Notes under the pieces: generated by a model
What the model was told of the DNA's origin: nothing
Seen by the model: only the letters and a program-made list of their open reading frames with translations
Databases searched by the model: none
Made by a program: the position numbers and the translations under genes
Assembly: GCA_018857735.1 (NCBI GenBank)
Contig: JABMCL010000570.1
Span: 163,501 to 227,500 of the forward strand
Source of the DNA: Alviniconcha marisindica
Taxonomy: Eukaryota; Mollusca; Gastropoda; Provannidae
Length of the DNA stretch: 64,000 bases
Direction of reading: 5' to 3'
Part shown: positions 22,401-33,444 of the stretch, in pieces
How the letters are laid out: each line of letters starts with the position of its first letter
Numbering within the stretch: the first letter of the stretch is position 1

Positions 22401-25155
22401 TTTCATTATTAATATTATGTGTCTTATGCATGCAGCATCCCCATCTGGTTGGCGTGGACTCTTGTAGGAGGCTTGAACAGGGACCATGAACAGGCACATG
22501 AGTTTGGCGATGGTTGCATCGCTTTCGGCCTCTTCATCACTGCCACCCTCATCCTCTTTGCCATGTTTCTGCCCAAGGTGAGGCATTGCTGACTGAAGGG
22601 TTGCAGGTTCAAACCCTAGTTGTGATAGGAAATGTCCCCCCTGCCCCATATTGTTTGTATTTGAGTGGTGGTCTTCATGTCTAGACTTTTGGCTGAATAA
22701 AAACCCTGGATTATGTTGCTACAAGCAGTTGTGTCTGTCAAACTCATGGCAGAGGATGTACCTCTGGTAGAGTTTATGTACCTTGTATTTACACGCATGC
22801 CAGGTGAGAGTTACCGTAGGTGACTCAGGTCTTTGTTGTACTTGTGTTGTGTATTTTGAGCACTGTTTAACTCCCTTGTGTGTTGATTCTGAGTCTCATA
22901 GACTAAAAGAAACGGCAAAATGGATCAGTGGAACTTGCCAGAGGTGATTCAGAGCATGATGTTGTCTGTGGCTCATGTTCAGGTTCGTCAGTTGGTGAAC
23001 ATGGGGGTGGAGGGGATCTACTTTGAGGATGACCGTGACACCTACTACGCAGGCTCTGTCATCATGGCGCCCCCTAGCTACAAGTCTCGCCCCAACTCCG
23101 TCATCTACGTCAACAACCAGGGCATCTACTCGGAACCTGTTGTTCTCGGAAATGGTGATGCTGGCTGTAAGTAGGACAGAGTGGGGGGGGGGGGGGGGGG
23201 GGGGGGGGGGTGAGGTGTTTTTTGGGGTGGGGGGTGGTGCTGGTGTGGGGGGGGGGGGGGGGGGAGTGTGGGGGGGAAGTCAAGTGATGTGTGGGTTGGG
23301 GGGTGCTGATGTGTGTATGGGTTGGGGGGTGTTGGTGTGTGTGATAGGGAGGGTGGTGGGGGGGGGGATGTGTATGTGTGCATCTTCTGCAGCAAACTAT
23401 CTACACCACCCAGTCCTGCCCTGGGATAAGGTAGGTACATTATGTACACATTCACTGTTTCTTCCACAACAAACCACCTGAAATCACCTCCTGCCCCACC
23501 CAGACTGTTGCCTATTCCGTATACTCAGCCTGCTCTAGTTTCAATGAAACTCAGCTTGTTGCTAGGTGATAGGTGCATACACATGTTCTCTGCATCATCC
23601 ACCCCAAACTACCTGCCACCCTCCTTCCCTTGTCCCTTACCCCCCAGCAGATAAAACTTGGATTGCACCAAGGTGAGCCTGGTGTGTGCTCATGTTCGCT
23701 GTGTCTTTCCCAGCAACCTACCTGCGCCACCCAGGATCTGGAAACCCCACCCCCGGGAGCACGTACAGCGCACCGCCCACCTACCTGAAGAAGGGAGCCG
23801 ACTCCACCATCCGAGGCGGCAGCGTGCTGCGTGTCACCGATGACCTGAGCGGCCGACGACCCCTGGAGAAGAAGCGGCCCATGTCGGAGGTGGCCTACGC
23901 GACAGCCCGACCACGATCGATGCGAGGCACTCTGCCACGTGAGTCTTCTTTGGGGTGATGCTCTAGAAGTGTTTGGATCAGTCGGTGCGGCAAAACCCAG
24001 TTGCAAAAAGCCACAGACCCACTGAGCAGGTGGCATGGTCAGGCGTTTGAAGCACTGCGCTTGGGAATGAGAGACAGATAAACAGAGTGTAGTTTGGGAA
24101 GACCGGGTGGAGTTCTAATATCAGCTTGCTGTGAACAGACATAAAATAAAACATTGATTGATTTGGTATGAGGGGTTGTGGGTTCAAATTCTAGTTCTAG
24201 CCACAGCAGTTCTCTGATGAGCACCAAGCTGAAGGGAGAAGTAGGTCTTGTGACATCTGAACACTCAGAGACAAACAGAGTGTAGTTTGGGAACATAGGG
24301 TGGAGCGCATAATTAGGGATGAGAGGTTGCGGGTTCAGATTCTAGTTCTAGCCACAGCAGTTCTGCAAAAAGCACAGGGCTAAAGGGAGAAGTAGCCCTG
24401 ATGACATCCGAACACTCAGAGACAGACAGAGTATAGTTTGGGAACATAGGGTGGAGTGTGTACTTTGGAATGAGAGGTTGTGGGGTCAAATTCTAGTTCT
24501 AGCTGCAGCAATTCTATGCCAAGCACCAGGCTGATGGGAGAAGTAGGTCTTATGACATCTGAACATGCAGAGACAGACAGAGTGTAGTTTGGGAACATAG
24601 GCTTCTCCGCACACACACATATAGACAGATACCTCAGGACATTTCTTTTTCCAAAACAATATACCTGCCATGTTTCTGCTCTGCGCTGCAATCTTTATCC
24701 ACCTCAAATCCCTGTTTGTTATCTCTTTAACTGTAAATTGTGTATAATCAGTATTCACATATGTGTGTGTGCGCACGTGAGTGTGTGCATATGTGTTTGT
24801 GTGTGTGTATACTGGGAGGGTGGGGGCAATGTTTGATGACGAATTTGTGTAAATTAATATGGTGTGTTTTGATGTTGGTGTTTTTAACTTCAGTATGAAA
24901 TATACGTGCCAAGGGCTTGTTTGAGAAAGGGCACTCTAAGACCCCACTGTTATTATCATTATTATACTCATGTGCGCAAGTGCCCATGTGTGTGTGTGTG
25001 TGCTTAGAATAGTCTATCCACACAAGATTTTGCACTGTTTAGATACTTTAATAATACTATTAATTATTATACCGTCTTGAAGTGAGTGGAGCTGAACTCT
25101 TTCCTCTGTCTTTGTTTCAGGCTCTCGTTCGCATACCAACCTGGGTGCTCTGTAG
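11044..25155 (+). CDS. Class C GPCR, bride-of-sevenless/GPRC5-like, 14 coding exons
   Basis: Coding exons: 11044-11301, 12506-12634, 13346-13615, 14570-14861, 16170-16344, 16741-17023, 17438-17747, 19595-19761, 20428-20634, 21517-21809, 22436-22577, 22983-23154, 23714-23938, 25121-25155. They total 2958 nt (985 aa plus TAG) and join in frame across GT-AG introns. Residues 1-25 are a signal peptide (LLLVLALARFGTS). Residues 26-470 resemble a class C Venus-flytrap ligand-binding domain (LGGLFNVHTRG; VVGFVGPLSNEDT). The linker (about 490-565) has only a few cysteines, so the nine-cysteine domain of mGluRs is missing. Seven hydrophobic helices lie at about 567-591, 605-628, 637-660, 680-707, 754-776, 783-809 and 820-840. 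Conserved Cys lie before TM3 (ATCGITRF) and in loop 2 (VWVCNHY). FLPK closes TM7, as in class C receptors. The short tail ends SRSHTNLGAL. TM3 and TM4 (VCFAVLLVK; VQVVIDAQWLI) look closer to boss/GPRC5 than to mGluR. Ligand unknown. Receptor class is confident; subfamily is inference. Confidence 0.5.
12139..12175. repeat. Poly(C) run, about 37 nt
   Basis: A homopolymer long enough to make read-length errors likely; the exact count should not be trusted. Confidence 0.5.
12360..12413. repeat. (TG)n microsatellite in receptor intron 1
   Basis: About 27 TG units some 90 bp before the exon 2 acceptor. Confidence 0.5.
12635..12684. repeat. (GT)n microsatellite fused to the exon 2 donor
   Basis: The donor of receptor exon 2 is ttgaacag|gtgtgtgtgt. 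The GT of the splice site is the first unit of the repeat, so every unit is a potential shifted donor. Confidence 0.5.
13649..14085 (+). repeat. tRNA-derived SINE, full length, in receptor intron 3
   Basis: About 437 bp. The tRNA-like head carries an A-box-like tggctcagtggttagaatg and a B-box ggttcaagtcc. The body contains gatcctagtcattctgcc, and the tail cactttggtggataag and tacagttactcattcatga. It starts 34 nt after the exon 3 donor. The inverted copy at 62190-62593 matches over the whole length, and 3269-3424 matches the 3' part. Confidence 0.5.
14884..14925. repeat. (TG)n microsatellite after the exon 4 donor
   Basis: About 21 TG units starting 22 nt after the donor t|gtgagt. Confidence 0.5.
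14998..15282 (+). mobile_element. Decayed LINE fragment, C-terminal end of the reverse transcriptase ORF
   Basis: The plus-strand frame reads WLPVTHRIDYKLSCL, later LINIYTLL and LFSCQATAML. These correspond to the familiar C-terminal run of many animal LINE proteins (a WLPV..RIDYK motif, an IYTP motif, then a W.SLP region). Substitutions and a stop show it is dead. It lies in receptor intron 4 in sense orientation. Confidence 0.5.
15312..15645. repeat. Degenerate fold-back repeat (gggagttaa family)
   Basis: The left side has ctgaaacagaataaggc, cgggagttaatta and cacaacaacaaggagc. The right side has catgccaggtaagagttacc and ttgttagttgtgttcatg. The same pieces occur at 20030-20165, 22745-22900 and 63110-63300, where the two halves form an inverted repeat. 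Confidence 0.5.
15850..15935 (+). repeat. Dispersed LINE/SINE 3' tail
   Basis: TG-rich start, then cttagaataatctatggac, aagattttgcgctttataaa and an ATT-rich end. Similar tails at 24995-25072 and 48176-48236 suggest a common retroposon 3' end. Confidence 0.5.
16430..16512. repeat. (TG)n and (TC)n microsatellites in receptor intron 5
   Basis: TG run at about 16430-16462 and TC run at about 16491-16511. A CA-rich stretch follows near 16605-16640. Confidence 0.5.
17748..18470 (+). other. Receptor intron 7, proximal part
   Basis: TG-rich sequence at 17835-17950, then ordinary sequence. A retroposon-like tail (gaaggattttgcacattaaa followed by ATT repeats) lies at about 18215-18275. Confidence 0.5.
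18480..19594 (+). repeat. Minisatellite built from the receptor exon 8 acceptor
   Basis: About 18 copies of a 54-65-bp unit: gatttgtgcccatgacag, gtgttttggtgatctgttga, tagtcacagttacct. The last unit runs straight into exon 8, whose acceptor is tttgtgcccatggcag|GTG. Copies at about 18580-18870 also keep roughly 35 bp resembling exon 8's own start (gtaggcatcctgttgatgg against GGGTATCCTGGCTGTGA). Each unit thus carries an acceptor-like cag with flanking exon-like bases. Confidence 0.5.
19762..20427 (+). other. Receptor intron 8 with fold-back repeat
   Basis: At about 20030-20165 ctgaaacagaaggaggccc is followed by aatcaaccaacaagggagtt and then aactcccttgttggttgatt, a clear inverted repeat of the gggagttaa fold-back family. 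Confidence 0.5.
20705..20925. repeat. CA-rich microsatellite region in receptor intron 9
   Basis: Interrupted CA runs with atgc and cgcg punctuation. Confidence 0.5.
21263..21291. repeat. Poly(C) run in receptor intron 9
   Basis: About 20 C in a row; the count is uncertain. Confidence 0.5.
22745..22900 (+). repeat. Fold-back family fragment (right half)
   Basis: Contains tggtagagtttatgtacctt, catgccaggtgagagttacc, aggtctttgttgtacttgtg and ttaactcccttgtgtgttga. Only the right half of the fold-back element is present. Confidence 0.5.
23180..23370. repeat. G-rich tract in receptor intron 12
   Basis: Runs of about 27 and 16 G, with GGTG and GGGG clusters on the transcribed gene's sense strand, just after the exon 12 donor. 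Strong G-quadruplex potential; the base count is unreliable. Confidence 0.5.
23372..23713 (+). repeat. Degenerate duplications of the exon 13 acceptor region
   Basis: Three diverged copies precede the true acceptor. The first (23372-23420) has ttctgcag|caaactatctaca and ccaccca, which resembles ttcccag|caacctacctgcg and ccaccca at exon 13. Weaker copies lie near 23466 (caacaaaccacctg) and 23605 (ccccaaactacctgcc). The first copy keeps both an acceptor and, 38 nt later, a donor gataag|gtaggt. Confidence 0.5.
24060..24605. repeat. Tandem repeat of about 150 bp in receptor intron 13
   Basis: Three to four copies marked by gagtgtagtttgggaacat at about 24084, 24278, 24429 and 24580. Each includes gagaggttgcgggttcaga and agttctagccacagcag. 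The ggttcaga part resembles a tRNA B box, so a SINE head may have been amplified. Confidence 0.5.
24995..25075 (+). repeat. Dispersed retroposon 3' tail
   Basis: cttagaatagtctatccaca, aagattttgcactgtttaga, ending in an ATT-rich tail. Lies 45 bp before the last receptor exon. Confidence 0.5.
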
Positions 25156-25463
25156 TGAGCTAGAGACGTCATCCATGTGCCACCGTTTCATGCCAGAAAT
25201 CGACCGATCTCTCCATTTCTGGGGCAGATATATCATCCATGAAAGCCAAGCCAACAACGAGGAAGAGTAGTCGACACAATTAACTCAGAGAAATAGTTCT
25301 TCTTCAATTTCTAGTAAACTGTTGAATGAACCCTTTTGAATGAGTGAAGGCGATTGCAAGAAACTGTCTGTCCCAACCAGTGTTGTGTGAGAAACAGGCA
25401 TGAAATGATCAAGGCTTCCAGATTCTTGGTCCCTTTCCAGTCTGATGTGATCTAGGTGAGAGT

Positions 25464-25469
25464 AATAAA
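25464..25469 (+). terminator. Possible polyadenylation signal of the receptor gene
   Basis: An AATAAA hexamer lies about 310 nt after the stop codon at 25153-25155, in AT-rich sequence. It would give a 3' UTR of roughly 330 nt. Other A-rich sites lie further on, so this is only the first plausible signal. Confidence 0.5.
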
Positions 25470-28400
25470 GAGTTTAAAAAAAAGAGGAGTAAAAATAGAG
25501 TAAAAAACGTGGCAAAAGACCAGAAATTACCGAAAGAGAATAGTTCCAACCATGTGCAGTTGCCATCCCTAGTTTAAAACAGAGAAAAACAAACAACACA
25601 GAGAAAAAGAATAGCTCCAGTTCTGGAAGCAAACATACCAGGTGCCACCATTTCAGACAGAGCAGTGTAGCAAGTACAGCCTCATAGGAAGCAGTTGTTA
25701 AGGTCAGCTCCACTTTGACGGGTTTTTCTCACCCTACCTGTTGACCGTGTGAAGCCAAACCCTGAAACCTGTATTTGAATATTTTTTCTGGACTCTGTCA
25801 GTCCAAAGTTTTGAAAGGGTAGTTAGTCAGTTCTGTTAAAAATAATTTAAAAATCCAAATTTTTGATAGGGTAGTCAGTTCTGTAAAAAAAAAACAACCC
25901 AAAAACAAAAACACTGTATGAGAACAATAGGTGGCTGCTGTGAATACAGTTGTGATATTATGGGTAAGCACTGCACAAGTACCAGGACTAATAGTTGTTG
26001 AAGCATGTGAACTGCTTTTTGTCTTGCTGCTGCTGCTGCTGATGGTGATGTGGGGCTTAACATCCTCAGCTGACATTTTAGGCACAAATTTGTCTTACTA
26101 AGGGAGGTCACTTTAACGTATCATGTACAGGAAGTGTATTGACTGGTGTGTTTTGAATCTGTTAAGGTCAACAACCATTATACATCCATTTCTGTTTTAT
26201 CCATCGCAGTGGATCATGATCTTTTCCAAACATCAAAAATATCTTTTTTATAGTGCATTTGGGTTTCATTGTGATCTTGTTTTTGCCCTGATATAATCAT
26301 CCTGGTTTACTGGGCATACAAACACAAGGTTACTATTACTATGCTCTTGTTTCATTTTTCATATAGATCTTTGTTAATAATACTATTGAAAAGAAATGTA
26401 TAACTGATACTGTCTCTGTTCGAAAAATGGAAAAAGTGAATGTGCAGTGAAAAACGAACGCGCCTCCCTCCACTTTTTTTCACCTTATTATATATATTTT
26501 TTATTTTTTTATTTTTTTAGTATTGCTATGACGGTATTCCCTGTCATACCTTTAACCTTCACTGTGTCTTTGCTGCATCCCAACACCTCCCCCCCTCCCT
26601 TCCCACACACACACACATCCTTCCAATTCATGCAATGTGATCTCTGCTTGTTGCCGCTATCTTATGCAGATGTACTCGTGAATGAGCAAAAGGGCTCCAT
26701 GCCTTTTGCTTGAGAGATGTCAAATGGTTGTGCTGATTAGGTGCTTGATATGGTAAAGATTAACAATTTCGACACACATGTAAAGTAAAAATCAACATGT
26801 GCTTCTCTTTTCCTCCCAGTATATAGAGCGCAGGCATGTTTGTCCTGTTAATGTTAATGGTTGTTCCAGAGTTTATTTTGTACATAATATATATATATAT
26901 CTGCATTTGGTCATTTTGTTTGTGTCATACGTGTGCCTCTTCATGGTTGTGAGTTGTGGTCAATTTTCTTCTTCGAAAAATTGCATTTTTGCATGCAAGT
27001 ACACATGCCTGCCTTTGATATTATTTAGATTTCAAAATCAGGACTGCATTATATCCCTCTTCCACCACCACCCCCCCACCCCAACTTTGTTTATAAGTGA
27101 AAAAAATGTTTGTTTTCAAATATATCACAATAGATGTGCTTTTTTCTTACAGATTAATAGGCTAGAGACTTGTGAACCTAATGTGATGTGCTCAATTGTT
27201 CATGAACAGAATAGGTTCCAGTTTTCTCTGTGGTGCAAAAGAGTGAATGTGATAAAAAACAAAAAACAAAAACAATTAAGGCCATATTTGTATAGGAGAC
27301 TACATATTCGTGACTTAGATATCCATTATACATACATATATATATACTGACAAAGATCTGAGGGTTTTACTTTCTTTGCAGACATCAAAAAACAGTCTCA
27401 GATGAGACACTGCTCAACATTTGATTCATGAGAAGAAATGCTTTGTATGAATGTTGATGGTGTGCTAGTATTTTTCATCAGGTACGTTCAAGGAACCAGC
27501 CTTCTGGAAACCAGTTTTATCCAGTAGGTAGAAGCGATCCAAATCCACAGATAACTTCCAGAATTTTTGGTCAAAGTGTAGAGAGGAAAAAAGTCAGTAA
27601 TTAATTGTGTAGGCATTATATTTAGAGCTGGAAGACCATAAACAGTGTAAATTTGATGTAAAAAAAAAAAAAAGGGAGACAGAGGGGGGTCCTGCTCCCT
27701 TCATAAAGAGGCTACTTCAAGAATTTTGATATAAAATTCTCCTTTGATTTCATAATTAGTTTCTAAACTTAGTTTCATTCGTGATGGATAACAAGACCGG
27801 CTGTACACAATGACGACAAGTGTCCCAGCATGCCTGTGTTGCTCGTGCCACCTCTTCGATATCGGGCATGAAAAGTCTGTGCTCTCTGTGCTTGATGAAG
27901 GAAACCAGAGACTGTGGGAAGCTGTTTGGCCAGCTGTGACACTTGGCTGCATTTCCTGCAGTCAAGTCCCGCTAGTTGTCCTGGACATTAAGGTTCTAGC
28001 TTAAAAACAAAATCAACGGGAATATTTTGTCATTTAAATTGTTGATTTTATAATGTAAGCTTTTGTTTTGATCTCTTCTACCCATTGGAGAAAGGCTGTC
28101 CTCTGAGCAGGCATTTGTGATGGACATTTTCAGGTGTAACTTGCAATTTGAAATGTCAGTTGTTTTTTATTGTTTTTTTTAAATATTTTTTATGACAGCT
28201 TTCAGAACAACGTTCTCATCTATCCCAGGTTAGTTTAGTTGTAGCATTTGTACCGTGTCTGTGTATGTAGAGTCTTGTACTGTTTCTGTAGCACCTTCTC
28301 TCATGTTTAACTGCCATTTTGTATCTGTGTAAGACTGACAGAGGTTATAGTGAATTTTGTACTGCAGTAGAGAGGTAACTCTACCCACCAACCAGATGCA

Positions 28401-28880
28401 GTGCATACATTTATTATGTTGAAAATAAATTATATTTACACTTGTCAGGGTGTATGTGTGTGTGTGTGCATAAGCAATTTTAAACTCTCCTTGTACAAAA
28501 ACTGAACACATCTGAGCGTTAAACTTTATGGTTGTGATTAGTATGTTTCAAATCCAATCTCACAAACGCCAAACCCAGAATCATTTAAGAAGTAAACAGC
28601 CTTCTGTACACAACCTTTGGGAATAAAAATGATATGGATGGAGTGTTTTGATGACTGACTACAAACATGAAACCAAGAAAGATTCGAAAAGCAAACAGAA
28701 AGAAACAACAAAAAGAAAGAAACAAACAAAAACAAAAACATTCTGAGCCAAGAAAATATATTCTGAAATGTCAGCATTTTTATTTCTTTTATGATAAAAT
28801 ACATTGGTACATCTTTCAATTAAGGACATGGTACAAAAATTGCTACTAATACTTCATGTGTCAAGACTGGAACAATGTAA
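25470..28880. other. Gene-poor stretch after the receptor gene
   Basis: AT-rich, with A and T runs. The longest open frame (about 26799-27350, plus strand) is rich in Phe, Tyr and Cys, has no recognisable domain and is probably chance. No RNA gene was recognised. Confidence 0.5.
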
Positions 28881-28894
28881 CATCACCAACAGTT

Positions 28895-29065
28895 AACAGT
28901 AATTGGATTTTAACATCCTGTCAACCACACAGGGTCACCTCAGGACAAGCAAACTTTGTCATAAGCAAAATGCACATTTCAAAACTCTTGTCACATATAA
29001 ACCCTTTCTCAAGTCAGTCCACAAAACCAGTCCCCACACAAACAAAAACAAAACGTACATACACA
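28895..29065 (+). repeat. Dispersed repeat (gtcaaccacacagggtca family)
   Basis: Marked by ggattttaacatcctgtcaa, ccacacagggtcacctcagg and aaccctttctcaagtcagtc, ending A-rich. Other copies occur at 31640-31705, 32185-32350, 36335-36440, 39160-39290 and 63846-63997. SINE-like in size and A-rich end; a tRNA head was not found. Confidence 0.5.
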
Positions 29066-29564
29066 AACGTCAAATACAAATTTTCCAAGACCTAGTGCCT
29101 TCAATACTACCCCTGTTAAAACAGCATGTAAAGCTAGCACATGCTGGTATCATCAACCGTTCCATCCAATTTATTGACACCAGATTAAAGAAAAGAAAAA
29201 AAGGGAATGGACAGAAAGAATGATTTTAATCTGTTTTTTTTTATGTTATATAAATTAGTGCACAATGGCAAATACCAATGCCATATGGCAGCAAGCTGCA
29301 CATACCACCTACCCATTATGATCTAGTTGCTCAACAAGATCCACACCAAAAAGCCTGAAACTTAACCAAAAGAGTTTAAAGATGGTACGCCTAAACATTG
29401 AATACCAGCAGGTCTTCTGATTTTCGTTTACAAATTAGTAAGGTTAATAAAATTTAAAAAAATAAAAAATCAGTATCAGCAGTCTTAATTCCGACTTTCA
29501 CTTTGGTACAATTTCCAATTTCAAGTTGTTAATGTCAAAAACATGCCACATGAGCAACCATCTA

Positions 29565-29905
29565 ATTTCATTTGGTACACTTGTTATGACACAATTACAT
29601 CCAGTGTCGGCAGCAGCCTTCCAACTTTCATTTGGTAGAGGTTTCCTCCAGGCTGAGCTGGTATGGCCAAAATATCTACTGGAAGCAGCAGCAAAACATC
29701 CACTGATAAACTTTACACAGTTTGGTAGAAGCTTCCTGTGGACCCTGTTGGTTATAGCCAAAATACCTGTAGGTATCAGCAGCAAAACATCCACTGATAA
29801 ACTTTACACAATTTGGTAGAGGTTTCCTATGGACCAAGCTGGTATGGCCAAAATACCTGCAGGTATCAGCAGCACAATCATCCACTGATATGCTTCACAG
29901 AACAA
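29565..29905. repeat. Tandem repeat, about 80-bp unit, four copies
   Basis: Units share tatggccaaaatacctg, aggtatcagcagcaaaaca, tccactgataaactttacac and atttggtagaggtttcct. Confidence 0.5.
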
Positions 29906-30015
29906 CTTGAACAAGGCAATGTTTTCGAATCTCAAGGCAGCTGTGTTTTTGCCACTTGCTGTTATTTTGCCAAGCAGACCGACTGTACCTGACAATATGC
30001 CAACAAAGATATTAA

Positions 30016-30245
30016 CCCTTTCGCAGCCAAAGAATTTGTGCTGCTGACGCAATTCCTCAAAACAAACAAAAAAAGTCATGCACAGGGATTCACCTGAGCA
30101 AAAAGGTTCATTTTCTTAACTTTGCTTCTCTAGGGTTCGGAATAAAAGTCAGAACACAAGTAGGATGTCCCATGTTGTTTTACAGGCAGATGGAAAACAT
30201 TTCATCAACAAGGTCATATGAATGGTCATAAGGGCAGGGAAAAGG
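30016..30245. mobile_element. piggyBac-type MITE, 230 bp, flanked by TTAA
   Basis: TTAA at 30012-30015 and 30246-30249. The ends are CCCTTTCGCAGCC and, inverted, CCTTTTCCCTGCCC, so the inverted repeats are imperfect. The left end and the length match the element at 2200-2432, so it is probably an older member of the same or a sister family. Confidence 0.5.
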
Positions 30246-30499
30246 TTAATGTTATTCATGCCTCTTACTGTGATTGAAAAAAGACCAACTTGGCAGTCAG
30301 ACTGTCATTTTGCGCTGTTACACTGGAAGCTTTCTAATAAAGGTATCCACAGTAAAAACACAGGCCAAAAAAGACCAACATGAACAGAAAACGAAGGTAA
30401 CTTTCACCTCTATATTCTGTCCACATAAACAAAACAAAACACACACATACACACCATTAAAAAGAGCCCCCACACAGCGAGCGTACTAACATTAAAACA

Positions 30500-31640
30500 T
30501 GTATCACAAATGACACACACTCATGTACAGTGGTTAGTTAGTACTAATCACTGGTGCCCAGCCCATCCAACAACAAAATCATTTTCCATGATCTGAGCAA
30601 AAATGACTCACACACATGGGTCCATTCCATCAGAGCAACATCCATTGAGATGACATGCATTGAAATGATTTCAATAGTGTGACATCTGCTGGAGTGACAA
30701 TGAATAGAGTGACTTACATCCATGCAACCTAGCTGTGTGCAGTTAAAGCACTGTGGGCGGAGTTAACTGATAAGTGGGGCCAGTGCTGGAGCTTGTCGGA
30801 ATGCCTAGCAATGATTTTTGGTGTCAAAATGCACCGATTTTGTTGCTGTTGTTGGTATAACGCATCCTCTGACATCAGAGCGGCACAGTATCCCTTTACT
30901 ACCTAGCCTCCTACCCACAAATGCACACACACACACAAATGCATACATGCACATACAAGCAAACACACACACACACACAAACACAGACATAACATAGAAC
31001 ATAAAAGAGATGGGTACTTAACAGCACTGAAACTACGTGTAAGAGAAATAAAGCAACAACACTGACCAACATACAACACAGTTTGCACACCTCCCCCAAA
31101 ACTGGCCCCCACACATGCCCGCCATCTTTGCCCACAACGACATCACCGCAGACAACAAACTCATGGCAAAGTTGTTTCCAATAGATGTCACTCTATAATG
31201 GAAGTCACTCCCATGCAAGACGTGCTATTAAAACTGCTCCAATGCGTGTCACTCCAATAGATGTTGCTCCAATGGAAAGACACCACACACACACACACTT
31301 AACACCCACCCACACAGAGTTAACAAAAACCTAGCCACAAAATGCTCCCACAATATATATACACATTTACTAATACTACCCACCCAACGTGAGTTTGTAA
31401 AACACACTGAACTGGGTATATCTGAGCAAATTTGGAAACACCTTTGGATAGTTTCCACTGAAACAAAAAAGGAAAGGCGGAAGGGGGGGGGGGAGGGGGG
31501 GTGGAGTCAGGGCAGAGGGGGAACTGAAATCTGGTCAGATTTTGAAACCAATTTATCATTTTAAAGTAAGATCTTTCGGACTAGCTGCATATAATTATAT
31601 GCATTAAACCTTTTTTGTTTAAACGTTGAAAAATCTTAAC
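30500..31640. other. Gene-free stretch
   Basis: CA-rich patches near 30910-30990 and 31270-31315, and a G-rich patch at 31480-31510. Four short phrases of the type agtgacaat-agtgac or ccaatagatgt repeat at 30630-31270, probably a decayed minisatellite. No coding features. Confidence 0.5.
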
Positions 31641-32184
31641 TGGTTGGTTGATCACTGGATTTTAACGTCCTGACAACCACAGAGGGTCATCACCAAAGGA
31701 AAAGCCAGCTACAACAAACACACAAGACTGATGTTAACAAACACACCACTGTAAGTCAAGGATATGCGGTATTTTGTATATATGTACAACTACAATATGA
31801 TAAAAGGAAAAATGGTCACATATTTTTAGTATCTTACACACACCGCTATATGATCAAAATACAAAAAGTTATATATGTAAGATTTATTGAAATGGGACAA
31901 AATTGGAAATTTTCTTCGAAACCTTCCTTGGTGACCAACACAAACAGAAAGTTGCTTGGCAGATTGCCACCAAACTGTGCAAGTATTTTTGTTTGTTTGC
32001 TTGTTACCATGTGCTGTGTTATGTTGATGCTTGCATGCATGCACAGAAAAAGCATGTCGCTCAGCATATGCTGCATTTGTTTTCTTTATCTTCAGCATAC
32101 TTCCCCGCCGCCACCCCAACCAACGCCCACAGTTGTTTAAATATTTGATGAGTACACACCAGTCAACAGCACATGGTTGAAGTT

Positions 32185-32360
32185 AGTGGTTAGTAACTGG
32201 ATTTTAATGCCCCAACAACTGCACAGCATCATCTCAGGATGACCAAACTCTGTCACAAGTAAGTACACATTTCAAAATCTCAGCTCATATTTAAAAAACT
32301 ATACTCAAGTCAAACATACAAAATCAGTCCAAACACAAATATAAAACAAAGCACTCATTC
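32185..32360 (+). repeat. Dispersed repeat (gtcaaccacacagggtca family)
   Basis: ggattttaatgccccaacaa, catctcaggatgaccaaact and atactcaagtcaaacat match the copy at 28895-29065. Confidence 0.5.
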
Positions 32361-32774
32361 ACAAACATACAACGAAACATAACATTCCGAAGAGTTAGTC
32401 CCTTCAATATTGCCCTTGTTAAAAATACATTAAACAAAAACAAAAACAAAAGGGGGGGGGGGGGGGGAGATTAGAAAAAAAGGCCAGAACATGCTTGCCA
32501 CTGTATTTATTAATACCAGATTAAACAGTTCAAGGTACACATGCACAGTACAATCTCTGCTTGCAGAGGAACTTTTGGATTTCTGTACTTTTGAAGAAGA
32601 ATCTGGGACAAAACACACACCTGGCCTCTTTGTAAGCATGTTGCCAAGGATGAGACGGTGACTAACCCAAAATTGTATAACTTCGAGGGAATTATGCACT
32701 TTTAAATAAAAAGTTATATGTTTCTGGTTTAATTTTTTTGTTTTATAATTTTTCCTTAATTGTACACTATAGCA

Positions 32775-33300
32775 TAAAATATGCAAATATATCATTAACT
32801 TAGGGAAGAGGGAGCAAAGTCTTGACCTTCAACATGAAGATCAGTAATCAGCATATGCAAATGGATCATTAAAGCAGGGAAGAAGGAACAAAAGTCCTCA
32901 CCTTCAACTTTAGGACCTATAATTAGCATATATGCAAATATATCATTAACCTGGAGAAGAGGGTGCAAAGTCTTGACCTTCAACATAAAGACCAATAAGT
33001 GGAAAGAATATGCAAATGGGTCATTAACCCAGCAAAGAGGGCACACGGTCTTGATCTTGAACCTGAAGACCTATAATTAGCATATATGCAAATGTGTCAT
33101 TAACCTGGGGAAGAGGGAGCAACCTTTTAACCTTCAAAATAAAGACCAGTAATTAGAATATGCAAATGGAACATTAACCCAGAGAAGAGGGAGCGAGGTC
33201 TTCACCTTCAACATAAGGACCAATAACTGGAACAAATACGCAAACGGATCATTAACTCAGAGAGGAGGAAGCAAGGTCTTGATCTTTAGCCTGAAGACCA
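32775..33300. repeat. Tandem repeat, about 76-bp unit, seven copies
   Basis: Units contain atatgcaaatggatcattaa, agggagcaaagtcttgacct and tcaacataaagaccaataa. They start near 32780, 32855, 32930, 33007, 33085, 33159 and 33235. Confidence 0.5.
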
Positions 33301-33444
33301 AGCACTATCACATTTTGTGGGTGAGAATGAACATCCAACGTAACAGGGAGACGAACCGTGATCCAGTAACACAAACAAACAAGCAGCTACCTAGCTGATG
33401 GGAGCTAGCGCCAACTCACCTGGAGATGACAGCAACAGTGAAGA

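Noticed and set aside
26799..27350. 183-codon open frame, possible gene
   Set aside because: Composition follows AT-rich non-coding DNA, no domain, no splice partners, no neighbouring exons.
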